A stretch of DNA of 64,000 nucleotides from Hymenobacter polaris (GTDB lineage Bacteria > Bacteroidota > Bacteroidia > Cytophagales > Hymenobacteraceae): positions 1,116,001-1,180,000 of the forward strand of contig NZ_JABBGH010000003.1 in the NCBI RefSeq assembly GCF_012927305.1, in the 5' to 3' direction. Made by a program: the position numbers and the translations under genes. Under the pieces are notes generated by a model. It worked only from the letters and a program-made list of their open reading frames with translations, had not been told where the DNA came from and ran no database searches. This document shows positions 15,299-23,848 of this stretch, piece by piece. Every line of letters starts with the position of its first letter. The stretch's first letter is position 1.

Positions 15299-16524
15299 GG
15301 GATGGGAGATAGAGGAGCGTAGTTCAAAGGTAGAAACTCGCCCATCTTCTCGAAGCCCCAGTAGTCCTGCACCAGCACCGCCAGCGGGTTTAGCAGCTGG
15401 CCATTGGGCTGCAGCTCGGCCTCGTGCGCCAGCAGCTGCAGCCGCGACACCTGCTGCCGGGGCGGCGGGTCGGGCGGGCCACCCGGTAGCCGCGGCGGCC
15501 CCGGATACAGCGGGTCGGGCGGCTCGCGCGAGTAAGTGACCCGCAGGTAGTCGGTGAAGCGTAGGTACACCCGGCCATCGGGGGCTACGCGGCGTAGGCT
15601 GTCGAGGGGCCTAGGGGCGGTGTAGAGCAGCTGCAGGCTCGGGTATACGCGGGCCCAGCGCGCCACCGAATCCATCTCGGCCGAGCTGAGTGCCGTGTGC
15701 TGGTGCTGGCGCAGCAGCTGGCGGCGCAGGCTATCGGCGCGGGCAAAGGGCGGGTTGGGGATGACGCGCAGCTTCTGCGCTAGAAAACCCTGCGCCGCTA
15801 CTTTATCGAGGTACACGCTGCACAAAAAATGCGTGAGCGAGCCCCGGTAGGCGGTGGCCCGGTTGTTGGCCCAGCGCTGCCGCTGGCCGGCGCTGCGCGG
15901 CACCAGCTCCTCAAAAACCGGCTGGCCGTAGAATGTCACGAGTTGCTGCCCAAAATTGGCGCTGAAATGCATACCGTAGTACTTTAGGCGGTAGCCCAGG
16001 GCCTGATTTTCAACCTCCACGTAGTCGGTGGCCGAGGCAGTCAGCTCGTTGGCCTTGGCATCGTAGTCAACAATTACGGCCCTAGGGTTACGGATGCGGC
16101 ACTGGCGCGAAAACGAGGTGCGCCCCAGAAATAGCTCGATGAAGCGCTGGTAGTCTTCGGGCCGGTTGGCGTGCCGCCTGGCGCGCACCACCACTTCGCC
16201 CAACTGGCTGCTTTCGGGGGCTAGGGGCAAGGCAACTTGCTGCGGCGCGGGACCACCCACTGTCACGGCCACTTTGGCCAGGCGGTAGCCCACGAAGGAC
16301 GCCACCAAATCGTAGCTGCCGGCCGGCACGCGCGCTAGCGTAAACTCCCCCTGCTCGTTGGTGGTAGCCCCTAGGGTGGTATTGGCCAGAAAGACGCTGG
16401 CAAACGGCAGGGGCTTTTGGGTGAGCGAGTCGCGCACGGTGCCGCTTAGCGTGCTGCTTAGAGCAGCCTGCGCCAGCGCCCAGCCGGGTAGCAGCAGTAG
16501 CAGGGCAAGCAGGGCGCAACGCAT
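15295..16524 (-). CDS. CarboxypepD_reg-like domain protein, paralogue 1 of 3
   Basis: 409 residues. A signal peptide (MRCALLALLLLLPGWALAQ) precedes a CarboxypepD_reg-like beta-sandwich (about 25-110: GTVRDSLTQKPLPFASVFL, TTNEQGEFTL, YDLVASFVGYRL). The remaining 300 residues are shared with the next two genes: FSRQCRIRNP, YGQPVFEEL, SLTHFL, and the closing DYWGFEKMGEFLPLNY. No TonB plug or barrel is present, so it is not itself a receptor; a periplasmic or outer-membrane-associated role is likely. A Pro-rich loop (LYPGPPRLPGGPPDPPP) is specific to this copy. It overlaps scoA by 4 nt. Confidence 0.85.
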   Translation of the reverse strand: MRCALLALLLLLPGWALAQAALSSTLSGTVRDSLTQKPLPFASVFLANTTLGATTNEQGEFTLARVPAGSYDLVASFVGYRLAKVAVTVGGPAPQQVALPLAPESSQLGEVVVRARRHANRPEDYQRFIELFLGRTSFSRQCRIRNPRAVIVDYDAKANELTASATDYVEVENQALGYRLKYYGMHFSANFGQQLVTFYGQPVFEELVPRSAGQRQRWANNRATAYRGSLTHFLCSVYLDKVAAQGFLAQKLRVIPNPPFARADSLRRQLLRQHQHTALSSAEMDSVARWARVYPSLQLLYTAPRPLDSLRRVAPDGRVYLRFTDYLRVTYSREPPDPLYPGPPRLPGGPPDPPPRQQVSRLQLLAHEAELQPNGQLLNPLAVLVQDYWGFEKMGEFLPLNYAPLSPIP

Positions 16525-16602
16525 AGGGCAGCAGCAAGTAAGCCTGCCAAAAGACGTAGCCCACGCCTTGCGAGTTGCTAGCGGTGCCGCGCTAGCCGGG
16601 AC

Positions 16603-17814
16603 CTAGGGCTGCGCCGCCGCGCTGGGCGGCTGGTAGTCAAGGGGTAGCAGCTCGCCCATCTTCTCGAAGCCCCAGTAGCCTTCCGTCAGCACGGCCAGCG
16701 GCTGGGTGAGCACGCCGTTGGGCTCTATTTCGGCCACCAAAGGCGGCTGCAGGCGCAGCACCGACTCCTGGTAGCGCGGGCGAATTTGGCTGAAACCGGG
16801 GCCCGGCAGGCGGTAGTTAGCATCGGGCCGCTCCTGGGCATACGTTACGGCCAGCAGGTCGCGGAAGCGCAGCTGCACGCCGCCATCGGCCGCCACCCGG
16901 CGCACGCTGTCGAGCGGCAGCAGGGGGCGGTAGAGAATGGAAATGGTGTGGGGCTCGGACAGGTGGCGCCAGGTTTCGGCCGGCAAGTCGCGCTGGTTTA
17001 CGAGCTTGCCGGTGGCCTGCAAGGCGCGTAGCGCGCTATCGGCCTGGGCCCAGCGGCGGTTGGGCAGCCGCTGCAGGCGCCGCAGCTCGAAGCCCTGCTC
17101 GGCGAGCTGGCCGGCGTAGCTGGCGCGCAAAAAATGCAGCAGCGAGCCTTGGTAAGCGCGCAGACGGTTGGCCGCCCAGCGCCGCTGCTGCGCCGCCGAG
17201 CCCGGCAACTCCTTAAAAACCACCTGGCTGAGCGTCGTCACGGTCACGGTTTCGTCGGCGAAGCTGGCCCGAAAATCCAAGTCGTAAAAGGTGAGCTGAT
17301 AGCCCAGCGCCGGGTTGTCCACCACCAGCGGCTGGGTGGGCGTGCTGGCCGTAAGCTGCCGCGTCTGCGGGTTGTAATCGACCTGCGCGGCGGCGGGGTT
17401 GCGCACCTGGCACTGGCGCGAAAAGGTGGATGCTCCCAAAAACAGCTCCTGAAACCGCTGGTAGTCAGCGGCTAGCGCGGGGTGAGCGCGCACCACTACT
17501 TCGCCCAGCGCCTGGGCGGCGGGCGGTAGGGCAAAATTGACGGTGAGCGGCGCGGCGGCCACTACCACCGCCTGGCGCCGCAGCCGGTAGCCCAGAAAAG
17601 CAGCGGCCACCTCGTAGCGGCCCGGCGGCAGGGCGGGCAGCGCGTAGTGGCCTTGCTCGTCGGTAGTGGCCCCTAGGGTCGTGTTGACCACGAACACGCT
17701 GGCAAACGGCAACGGCTGCTGGGTGAGCGAGTCGCGCACGGTACCGCTAATGCCCTGCGCGCCCACCCAAGCCGGCAGTAGCAGTAACAGCAAAACCAAT
17801 AGGCGGCGAGGCAT
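16603..17814 (-). CDS. CarboxypepD_reg-like domain protein, paralogue 2 of 3
   Basis: 403 residues with a signal peptide (MPRRLLVLLLLLLPAWVGAQ), an N-terminal CarboxypepD_reg-like domain (GTVRDSLTQQPLPFASVFV, TTDEQGHYALPALPPG) and the same C-terminal module as its neighbours (FSRQCQVRNP, VFKELPGSAAQQRRW, GYWGFEKMGELLPLDY). It appears the most divergent of the three: YGQPVFEE has become LSQVVFKE. It lies 78 bp upstream of paralogue 1 on the same strand and is probably cotranscribed. The function of the shared module is unknown to me; the single conserved Cys in the QC-x3-NP motif is notable. Confidence 0.85.
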   Translation of the reverse strand: MPRRLLVLLLLLLPAWVGAQGISGTVRDSLTQQPLPFASVFVVNTTLGATTDEQGHYALPALPPGRYEVAAAFLGYRLRRQAVVVAAAPLTVNFALPPAAQALGEVVVRAHPALAADYQRFQELFLGASTFSRQCQVRNPAAAQVDYNPQTRQLTASTPTQPLVVDNPALGYQLTFYDLDFRASFADETVTVTTLSQVVFKELPGSAAQQRRWAANRLRAYQGSLLHFLRASYAGQLAEQGFELRRLQRLPNRRWAQADSALRALQATGKLVNQRDLPAETWRHLSEPHTISILYRPLLPLDSVRRVAADGGVQLRFRDLLAVTYAQERPDANYRLPGPGFSQIRPRYQESVLRLQPPLVAEIEPNGVLTQPLAVLTEGYWGFEKMGELLPLDYQPPSAAAQP

Positions 17815-17896
17815 AAGGCAGCAGTAAGAAGCTGGCGCAAAGAACGGCCGCCATTGCGTTAGCGTTGCGCCCTAGGCTCTTCGCGGGTTAACTAAA

Positions 17897-17985
17897 GGCC
17901 GTCATGCTGAGCTTGCCGAAGCATCTCTACTGCTAATCGTTCAACGACGCGGTAGAGATGCTTCGGCAGGCTCAGCATGACGGCC
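17897..17985. repeat. Type-1 inverted repeat, copy C
   Basis: Arms starting GGCCGTCATGCTGAGCTTGC and its near-perfect complement surround a short loop (about 20 bp). It lies in the 208-bp gap between paralogues 2 and 3; no gene is present there. Confidence 0.88.
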
Positions 17986-18022
17986 GGCTTTGTTTTATAT
18001 CCTGTTATCTAGCAAGCGGGCC

Positions 18023-19270
18023 CTAGGGCAGGGGCACGGCCGAATGCCCCGGCGGCACGTAGTCCAGGGGCAGAAACTCGCCGATTTTCTCGAAGCCCCA
18101 ATACTCGCCCACTTCCACGGCCAGCGGGTCGGCCAGCGTGCCATTGGGCATAATTTCCACTTCGGGGTCGGTCAGCTTGAGGCGCGATACCTCGCGCTGA
18201 GCGGGATAGGTAGCCTTGGTGCGGCCCAGGGGGCTCATGGGCTGCTCGTAGTTGGGGTCGGGCGCCTCGCCGAAATACGCTACCTGCAGCTCCTGCCGAA
18301 AGCGCAGGTACACGTGCTCGCGGTCGGCCGATACGCGGCGCAGGCTGTCGATGGGCTGTGCGCCGGGCTGAATGCTGGCCAGCACCGGCGCCGCATTGTT
18401 GAGCACGCCCATTAGCCGGGCCATCGAATCTTGCTGGGCATCGGAGGGGGCGCGGCCGTGCAGGCGGCGCAGCAGGCGCTGGCGCAGGGTGTCGGCCTGC
18501 ACGTAGCGGCGGTTGGGCGTCACCTTCACTTGCTGCGCCAGGTAGCCTTCGCTTTTGAGGCGGTTGTCGCGCACGCTCTTCAAGAAGTGGGTGAGCGAGC
18601 CGTAGTAGGCGGCGGCGCGGGCGGCCACCCACTGCTGGCGCTGGGCGTCGTCCTTGGGTTTCATTTCTTCAAACACCGGCTGGCCGTAGAAGCTGGTGCC
18701 GCCGTTGTCGGCATCGTAGGCAAAGCGCAGGCCGTAGTACTTGATGCGGTAGCCGAGGGCCTGGTTTTCCACCTGCAAGTAGTTGTCGGCCTGGGCGGTT
18801 AGCTCCTTGGTAGTGTCGCTGTAGGCCACGTCCACATCGCCGGGATTGGTGATGCGGCACTGCTTGGAATTGGCGCTCTGGCCCACGAAAATATCGGCAA
18901 AGCGGCGGTAGTCGTCGGCCGCGTGCGAGCTGGCCTTCACCACCACTTCGTCGAGCTTCGGGCCCGACGAGGCCAGCGTCAACGTCACGGTCTGGGGCGC
19001 GGTGCCCACCGTAATATGCTGCTTGCTAAGCTTGTAGCCCACGTAGGAACCCACAATGTCGTAGCCGCCCCGCGGCACCCGGTCGAAGCTGAACTGGCCC
19101 TGCTCATTGGTAGTAACCCCTAGGGTGGTATTGGCCAGGAAAACGCTCGAAAACGCCAGCGGCTCGTGCGTCACCGAATCCTGCACCACGCCCGACACCC
19201 GGCCTTGGGCGTGGGCCGCCCCTATAAAGCCCAACCAGCACAGCAGGCAACCTATTAATCCTAAACGCAT
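18023..19270 (-). CDS. CarboxypepD_reg-like domain protein, paralogue 3 of 3
   Basis: 415 residues. Signal peptide MRLGLIGCLLCWLGFIGAAHAQ, then a CarboxypepD_reg-like domain (GVVQDSVTHEPLAFSSVFL, TTNEQGQFSFDRVPRG) and the shared C-terminal module (NSKQCRITNP, YGQPVFEEM, SLTHFLKSV, EYWGFEKIGEFLPLDY). It is the first gene of the tandem triplet in the direction of transcription, and a type-1 repeat separates it from paralogue 2. Gene order and full-length similarity indicate tandem duplication. An exported cell-envelope role is likely; no activity can be assigned. Confidence 0.85.
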   Translation of the reverse strand: MRLGLIGCLLCWLGFIGAAHAQGRVSGVVQDSVTHEPLAFSSVFLANTTLGVTTNEQGQFSFDRVPRGGYDIVGSYVGYKLSKQHITVGTAPQTVTLTLASSGPKLDEVVVKASSHAADDYRRFADIFVGQSANSKQCRITNPGDVDVAYSDTTKELTAQADNYLQVENQALGYRIKYYGLRFAYDADNGGTSFYGQPVFEEMKPKDDAQRQQWVAARAAAYYGSLTHFLKSVRDNRLKSEGYLAQQVKVTPNRRYVQADTLRQRLLRRLHGRAPSDAQQDSMARLMGVLNNAAPVLASIQPGAQPIDSLRRVSADREHVYLRFRQELQVAYFGEAPDPNYEQPMSPLGRTKATYPAQREVSRLKLTDPEVEIMPNGTLADPLAVEVGEYWGFEKIGEFLPLDYVPPGHSAVPLP

Positions 19271-19327
19271 CAGTGAAAAAGAATAGTCCGGCTTTAGAAC
19301 GTTAAAAAACGGCAGAAAAGTGTATTA

Positions 19328-19362
19328 GAACGTCATGCTTCGACAAGCTCAGCATGACGGTC
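19328..19362. repeat. Type-1 repeat, deletion derivative (copy D)
   Basis: Only the outer core remains: CGTCATGCT, a short loop CGACAAGCTC, then AGCATGACG. It still forms a hairpin in the 106-bp gap between ribF and paralogue 3. Confidence 0.8.
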
Positions 19363-19376
19363 TTTCCCATGCTCGG

Positions 19377-20330
19377 CTACCCTTGCCCCAGGGCCGCGCG
19401 GGTGGCGTCGGCATCTAGGGCCAGCTGGGCGGTGAGGGCGGCCAGGCCGTCGTATTTCTCTTCGCCCCGCAGCCAGGCCACAAACTCCAGCGTGAGCAGC
19501 TGCCCGTAGAGGTCGCCCGCAAAATCCAGCAGGTTCACCTCAATCGTCTGCGCCAGGCCCGCCCCGATGGTGGGGCGCACCCCAATGGCCAGCATGCCGG
19601 GGTGGCGGGTGCCGGCCGCCGTGGTCACCCACACCGCATAGATGCCGATGGCCGGCACCAGCTTCAGCATATCGGGTACTTGCAGGTTGGCGGTGGGGTA
19701 GCCGATGGTGCGGCCCAGCTGCTGGCCGCTCACTACCAGGCCGGTAAGGGGATACTCGTAGCCCAGGTAGCGGGTGGCGGTGGCCACGTCGCCCTGGCGC
19801 AGCGCCGCCCGAATGCGGGTGCTGCTCACGCCCACGGCGTCCACGTCCTGGCGCGGAATCTCCTCTACCGTAAAGCCGTAGCGGTCGGCGTGCTGGTGCA
19901 GGTAGTCGAGGCCGCCCTCCCGGTTTTTGCCGAAGCGGTGGTCGTAGCCAATCACCAGGTGCTTGGTGTGCACGGTAGCGAGCAGCAGCTTTTGGATGTA
20001 TTCCTCCGACGTCCAGCCGGCAAACTCGCGGGTAAAGGGCATCACCAGCAGGTAATCGACGCCGGCGGCGGCCAGGCGGGCCACGCGCTCCTCCAGGGTA
20101 TTTAGCAGCTGCAGCTCCAGCAGCTCGGGGTGCGAGGGGGGCGGGCCCAGCACCAGGCGCGGGTGGGGCCAGTAGGTAATCACCACGGCCGGGCCGCCCA
20201 CCGCGTCGGCCACCTGCCGCAGCCGGGCCAAGATGCGCTGGTGCCCGCGGTGCACCCCGTCGAAGGTGCCGCTGGTAACCACGGCATTGGCGAGGAGAGG
20301 AAATTCGGCGGGGTCGGTAACGACAACCAT
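19377..20330 (-). CDS. ribF: Bifunctional riboflavin kinase / FAD synthetase
   Basis: 317 residues. The N-terminal FAD synthetase (adenylyltransferase) domain shows GTFDGVHRGHQ at 21-31, and the C-terminal riboflavin kinase domain shows GRTIGYPTANL with the Thr-Asn pair that binds Mg-ATP. It makes FMN and then FAD from riboflavin in the cytoplasm. It is the last gene of a minus-strand series truB-ribF that is conserved in Bacteroidota together with uppP, DUF3098 and ftsX. A type-2 repeat abuts the ATG directly (20333), so the promoter or leader was probably reshaped by it. Confidence 0.95.
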   Translation of the reverse strand: MVVVTDPAEFPLLANAVVTSGTFDGVHRGHQRILARLRQVADAVGGPAVVITYWPHPRLVLGPPPSHPELLELQLLNTLEERVARLAAAGVDYLLVMPFTREFAGWTSEEYIQKLLLATVHTKHLVIGYDHRFGKNREGGLDYLHQHADRYGFTVEEIPRQDVDAVGVSSTRIRAALRQGDVATATRYLGYEYPLTGLVVSGQQLGRTIGYPTANLQVPDMLKLVPAIGIYAVWVTTAAGTRHPGMLAIGVRPTIGAGLAQTIEVNLLDFAGDLYGQLLTLEFVAWLRGEEKYDGLAALTAQLALDADATRAALGQG

Positions 20331-20332
20331 GG

Positions 20333-20390
20333 ACCGCAGATTTAACGGATTTAACGGATTACGCGGATACGCTGCTGCGCAGCTGACTGC
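20333..20390 (+). repeat. Type-2 repeat element, copy 2
   Basis: Starts ACCGCAG, contains two ATTTAACGG units in tandem, and ends with GCGGATACGCTGCTGCGCAG and CTGACT. It fills most of the gap between ribF and truB. Confidence 0.88.
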
Positions 20391-20468
20391 TACTGCCTGG
20401 TACGCAGTGGGCGCGGCGGCGGTGGGCGCTGGCTGGGCGCAATTGGCCTAGGGCGCGCCCTAGGCCGG

Positions 20469-21299
20469 CTAGGTTGGGTCTTCGGCTTGCGCCTGCTGGG
20501 CGGCGTAGTAGTCGAGGCCCGGCCGGCTTTCGGCGCGCGGCAGGCGCTCGCGGCGCGGGCGGGTGGGCGCGGCCTCGCCAGCAGTAGCGCCGGGCGTAGC
20601 TGCCGGGGCGGGGCGCTGGGCTTGCAGCTGCTCGATGGTCCAGGCGTCGGCCAGGCGATACGCGCCAATACGAGTGCGCACCAAGCGCGTGAGGTGGGCG
20701 CCGCACCCTAGGGCCGCGCCTAGGTCGCGGGCCAGGCTGCGGATGTAGGTGCCTTTGGAGCATACCACCCGGAAGTCGATGTCGGGCAAGGCAATGCGCG
20801 TCAGCTCAAACGTCTTAATATCAACAGTCTTGGACTTTATTTCGGCCTCCTGTCCCTGGCGGGCCAGCTCGTAGGCGCGCTTGCCGCCCACCTTCACGGC
20901 CGAAAATACGGGCGGCACCTGCTCAATCTTGCCCAGGAAAGTGGCCGCCGCCGCCCGAATTTCGTCGTCCGTGAGGTAGGCGCAGGGCTGCTCGCTGTCC
21001 ACGGGCGTTTCGAGGTCGAAGCTCGGCGTGGTTTGCCCCAGGCGGAAGGTGCCTTCGTACTCTTTTTCCTGAGCCTGAATCTGCTCTATCTCCTTAGTTT
21101 TCTTGCCAGTGCACATAATGAGCAAGCCGGTGGCTAGAGGGTCGAGCGTGCCAGCGTGGCCAATCTTGCGCGGGCGCAGCGTGTTTTTCACCTTGCGCAC
21201 CACGTCAAACGAAGTCCAGGTCAGCGGCTTGTTCAGCAGCAGCACCACGCCTTCATCCAGGCTTTTGGCTGATAGCGATTGGCTGTTAGCTTCTTGCAT
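20469..21299 (-). CDS. truB: tRNA pseudouridine(55) synthase
   Basis: 276 residues. The catalytic Asp53 lies in HAGTLDPLATGLL, preceded by LLLNKPLTWTSFDVV, both diagnostic of TruB. The SKGTYIRSLARDLGAALGCGAHL segment is the second conserved block. It isomerises U55 in the T-loop of tRNAs. The C-terminal about 50 residues are Pro/Ala/Arg-rich and low-complexity rather than a PUA domain, as in many Bacteroidota TruB proteins. It lies between ribF and uppP on the same strand, with a type-1 inverted repeat upstream. Confidence 0.95.
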   Translation of the reverse strand: MQEANSQSLSAKSLDEGVVLLLNKPLTWTSFDVVRKVKNTLRPRKIGHAGTLDPLATGLLIMCTGKKTKEIEQIQAQEKEYEGTFRLGQTTPSFDLETPVDSEQPCAYLTDDEIRAAAATFLGKIEQVPPVFSAVKVGGKRAYELARQGQEAEIKSKTVDIKTFELTRIALPDIDFRVVCSKGTYIRSLARDLGAALGCGAHLTRLVRTRIGAYRLADAWTIEQLQAQRPAPAATPGATAGEAAPTRPRRERLPRAESRPGLDYYAAQQAQAEDPT

Positions 21300-21313
21300 G
21301 AAAAGAAATACAA

Positions 21314-21435
21314 AGCCAAAAGACCGTCATGCTGAGCCCCGCGAAGCATCTCTACCGCGTAAGTAATCCCTAACATTCGGGTCTAGTAACGCAGTAGAGA
21401 TGCTTCGCGGGGCTCAGCATGACGGTCTTTTGGCT
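21314..21435. repeat. Type-1 inverted repeat, copy E
   Basis: A variant with GAGCCCCGCGAAGC in place of GAGCTTGCCGAAGC. Arms of more than 40 bp pair perfectly, including locus-specific outer bases (AGCCAAAAGAC / GTCTTTTGGCT). The loop resembles that of copy B. It lies between truB and uppP. Confidence 0.9.
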
Positions 21436-21447
21436 AAAAGCGTATAA

Positions 21448-22278
21448 TTATACCAGCTGCAAATTTACGTGCAGCCCTAGCAGCAGCAGCAGCAAGCCGC
21501 CCACGATGATGCGGTAGATGCCAAAGGCCCGAAAGCCATACTTGGTAACGAAGCCCACGAACAGCCGGATGGCTAATAGCGCCACCACAAAAGCCACCAC
21601 GTTGCCTAGTACTAGCAGGCCTACTTCCTGGCCTGAAAAAAGCTGCCCTAGGCTGGTGCCCTGCGCGTGCAACTCCTTGTAATAGTCGTACAAGTCCTTC
21701 GCCGTAGCTGCTCCCATAGTGGGCATGGCCAGGAAAAACGCAAACTCGGCCGCCGCCCGGCGCGTCAGCTTCTGGCTGAGACCGCCGATGATGGTAGCCG
21801 CCGAGCGGCTAACGCCCGGCACCAGCGCAATGCACTGAAATAGCCCAATGATGAAGGCCTCCTTGAAGCTGGGCGTCGTGACGGGGTGTCCGCCCTGCTG
21901 GGGACTTTCCTGCGGAAAAAGCCGGTCGATAAATACCAGCACAATGCCCCCCAGCAGCAGCATGACGGCCACCGTCGTGACCGATTCGAGCAGGGCATCC
22001 ACGTATTTCTTGAGCAGTAGCCCCGCCACCACGATGGGAATGAAGGCAACTAAGAGCTTGAGGTAGAAGTCGATGCTTTGGAAAAAGCGCTTCCAGTACA
22101 CCGCCAGCACCGATAGAATAGCCCCAAACTGAATGACTACCAGAAACAGCTTGCTAAACGGCGTGACCGCCACGCCCACCAGCTGGGCGGCAATAATCAT
22201 GTGGCCGGTGCTCGACACGGGCAGGAACTCGGTGATTCCTTCCACAATGGCCAGCAACAGGGCCTGCCAGTAGGTCAT
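21448..22278 (-). CDS. uppP: Undecaprenyl-diphosphatase
   Basis: 276 residues and about eight membrane segments. Both BacA/UppP signature motifs are present: EGITEFLPVSSTGHM (about 14-28) and PGVSRSAATIIGGLS. It dephosphorylates undecaprenyl diphosphate at the membrane, recycling the lipid carrier for peptidoglycan and other surface polymers, and can confer bacitracin resistance when abundant. Part of the conserved ftsX-DUF3098-uppP-truB-ribF arrangement on the minus strand. Confidence 0.96.
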   Translation of the reverse strand: MTYWQALLLAIVEGITEFLPVSSTGHMIIAAQLVGVAVTPFSKLFLVVIQFGAILSVLAVYWKRFFQSIDFYLKLLVAFIPIVVAGLLLKKYVDALLESVTTVAVMLLLGGIVLVFIDRLFPQESPQQGGHPVTTPSFKEAFIIGLFQCIALVPGVSRSAATIIGGLSQKLTRRAAAEFAFFLAMPTMGAATAKDLYDYYKELHAQGTSLGQLFSGQEVGLLVLGNVVAFVVALLAIRLFVGFVTKYGFRAFGIYRIIVGGLLLLLLGLHVNLQLV

Positions 22279-22281
22279 AGT

Positions 22282-22370
22282 TTTAGTGATTAGTGAGTAG
22301 TGCTGAGTGATTAATGGATAGTGAATAACTTATTGGTAATTAATCACTAAACATTAATCGCTAACCACTA
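22282..22370. repeat. AT-rich inverted repeat (type-3a)
   Basis: The arms are imperfect reverse complements built from slightly varied copies of TAGTGATTAG/GAGTGATTA. It fills the gap between uppP and the DUF3098 gene and is far richer in A+T than its surroundings. Confidence 0.75.
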
Positions 22371-22371
22371 C

Positions 22372-22695
22372 CTAGGGGCGCTTGTAGGTAGGCTTGGCGG
22401 GCGGCGGGGTGGGCCTGGGGGCTGCCGGCGCGGCCACGGGCATGGCCGCCGCCGCCGTGGCGGGCGGCGCCACGTGGGCCGTGGGGTCGATAACCGGAGC
22501 GTCGCTGGGCACCAGAATGGCCGCAAACTCCAGCAGGAAGCCGATAAAAAGCAAAATGGGCCCTAGGGTCAGGCCCAGGAAGCCCTCGCCGTACTGCGCC
22601 CCGTCGAGGGTCATGGTGATGAAGCCCACGGCGAGCACGGCCAGACCAGCCCACATCAGGCGGTAGTTGCGAGGGCCAAAAGCAAAGCGCATCAT
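22372..22695 (-). CDS. DUF3098 domain-containing small membrane protein
   Basis: 107 residues. The N-terminal half is the DUF3098 domain: FGPRNYRLMWAGLAVLAVGF and GEGFLGLTLGPILLFIGFLL form two membrane helices separated by a short loop. The C-terminal half is a Pro/Ala-rich tail that is probably disordered. The function is unknown. The gene is consistently found between ftsX and uppP in Bacteroidota, suggesting a link to cell division or envelope synthesis (inference). The start could be either of the first two Met codons; AT-rich palindromes lie on both sides. Confidence 0.88.
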   Translation of the reverse strand: MMRFAFGPRNYRLMWAGLAVLAVGFITMTLDGAQYGEGFLGLTLGPILLFIGFLLEFAAILVPSDAPVIDPTAHVAPPATAAAAMPVAAPAAPRPTPPPAKPTYKRP

Positions 22696-22699
22696 TGGT

Positions 22700-22812
22700 A
22701 GTTATGAGTTAAAAGTTATGAGTTAGAAGTTAAGTAGATAGGCGTTATGAATTGAGCAGCAAAGTTTTAGCAGTAGCAACTCATAATTCCTAACTTTTAA
22801 CTCATAACTCAA
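22700..22812. repeat. AT-rich inverted repeat (type-3b)
   Basis: The left arm consists of repeated TTATGAGTTA/AAAGTTA words and the right arm of their complement (TAACTTTTAACTCATAA). It lies between the DUF3098 gene and ftsX and overlaps the ftsX stop codon. Confidence 0.8.
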
Positions 22813-23693
22813 TAAAGGTCGTCGAGCGGGGCGTTGAGGTATTTGCTGACGGCGCGGTAGGCACTCAAAAAGCCGATGACCGTGCCGAGGCCCAGCACGG
22901 CCAGCAGCAGCAGGCCGAGCAGGTAGTCGTCGCGCAGCAGCCGCAGCTGGTTGATTTGCAGGTAGGCATATTGCAGCAAGCCCAGCAGCACCAGCGCCGC
23001 CAGCAGGCCGCTGGCAAATCCCTGCCAGGTAGCCCGCCGTAGAAATGGCTGCCGGATAAAGAACCGCGTGGCGCCCACCAGTTGCATAGAGCGAATAAGA
23101 AAGCGCTGCGAATACAGTGCCAACCGAATGGTATTGTTGATGAGCACCACCACGGCCACCACCAGCACCGCCGCGAAGCCCAGCAGCAGCAGGCTCACCT
23201 GCGTCAGGTTGTCGTTGATGCTGGTAAAGAGACTCCTAGGGTACTGCACCTCGAAAACGCCGCGTTGGCTCTGCAGGCTCTGGCTGAGCTGGCGCAGGTG
23301 GGTGGTATCGGTGTAGGCCGACTTAATCTTGAGGGCGTAGGCGTCGCGCAAGGGATTGTCGTCCAAGAAGCTGCGGAAATCCTCGCCGGTGGTTTGCAGC
23401 AGCTGGCGGGCGGCTTCCTCCTTGCTCACGAAGCGTACTTGGGGGCGGCCGTTGCGTTCGGCCACGTAGGGCTGGTGCTCCAGGTCTTGCTGCAGGCGCA
23501 GCAGCTCGGGCTGGGGCAGGTCGCGCTCCAAGTACACTTGCACCTCCAGGTTTTGGCGCACGGCCTCGCTTAGCTTGTGGGCGTGCAGCAGCAGCAAGCC
23601 GAATAGCCCAATCACGACCAGCGCCAGCGTAATGCTGAACACTACCAGCGGGGTAGGGTAGGAGCCCAGTTTCTTTTTGCGGCGCTTCGGCAT
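22809..23693 (-). CDS. ftsX: Cell division protein FtsX (ABC-transporter-type permease)
   Basis: 294 residues. Layout is classical FtsX: a cytoplasmic basic N-terminus (MPKRRKKKLGSYPTP), a first membrane helix at about 15-37, a periplasmic domain of about 130 residues (VYLERDLPQPELLRLQQDLE), then three helices including the FtsX motif around YSQRFLIRSMQLVGATRFFI. With the ATPase FtsE, FtsX regulates peptidoglycan hydrolases at the septum. ftsE is not in this window. The ATG is preceded 8 nt upstream by the TATCTTTG promoter element. Confidence 0.93.
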   Translation of the reverse strand: MPKRRKKKLGSYPTPLVVFSITLALVVIGLFGLLLLHAHKLSEAVRQNLEVQVYLERDLPQPELLRLQQDLEHQPYVAERNGRPQVRFVSKEEAARQLLQTTGEDFRSFLDDNPLRDAYALKIKSAYTDTTHLRQLSQSLQSQRGVFEVQYPRSLFTSINDNLTQVSLLLLGFAAVLVVAVVVLINNTIRLALYSQRFLIRSMQLVGATRFFIRQPFLRRATWQGFASGLLAALVLLGLLQYAYLQINQLRLLRDDYLLGLLLLAVLGLGTVIGFLSAYRAVSKYLNAPLDDLY

Positions 23694-23701
23694 AGAAGCC
23701 G

Positions 23702-23709
23702 CAAAGATA
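23702..23709 (-). promoter_or_regulatory. Bacteroidota -7 element (TATCTTTG) of ftsX
   Basis: Matches the TANNTTTG -7 consensus of the Bacteroidota primary sigma factor and ends 8 nt before the ATG at 23693. It abuts a type-2 repeat that begins at 23711, so any -33 element would lie inside the repeat. Confidence 0.65.
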
Positions 23710-23710
23710 G

Positions 23711-23775
23711 ACCGCAGATTTAACGGATTTAACGGATTACGCGGATACGCCCGCTGCGCGGGCTGACTACGCGGG
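23711..23775 (+). repeat. Type-2 repeat element, copy 3
   Basis: ACCGCAG plus two ATTTAACGG units, then GCGGATACGC and a CCGCTGCGCGG hairpin. It lies in the ftsX-tamB gap, facing copy 4 in the opposite orientation. Confidence 0.85.
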
Positions 23776-23848
23776 TGGCGGCACCATTTTACCCCCTAGG
23801 GTCTTAAAGACAGCGTGCAGCGTAAAGCAAATAAAATTCCCCTTCCCA

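Noticed and set aside
15295..19270. Truncated TonB-dependent receptors
   Set aside because: All three proteins have the same length and the same C-terminal module, so they are full-length members of another family rather than pseudogenes.
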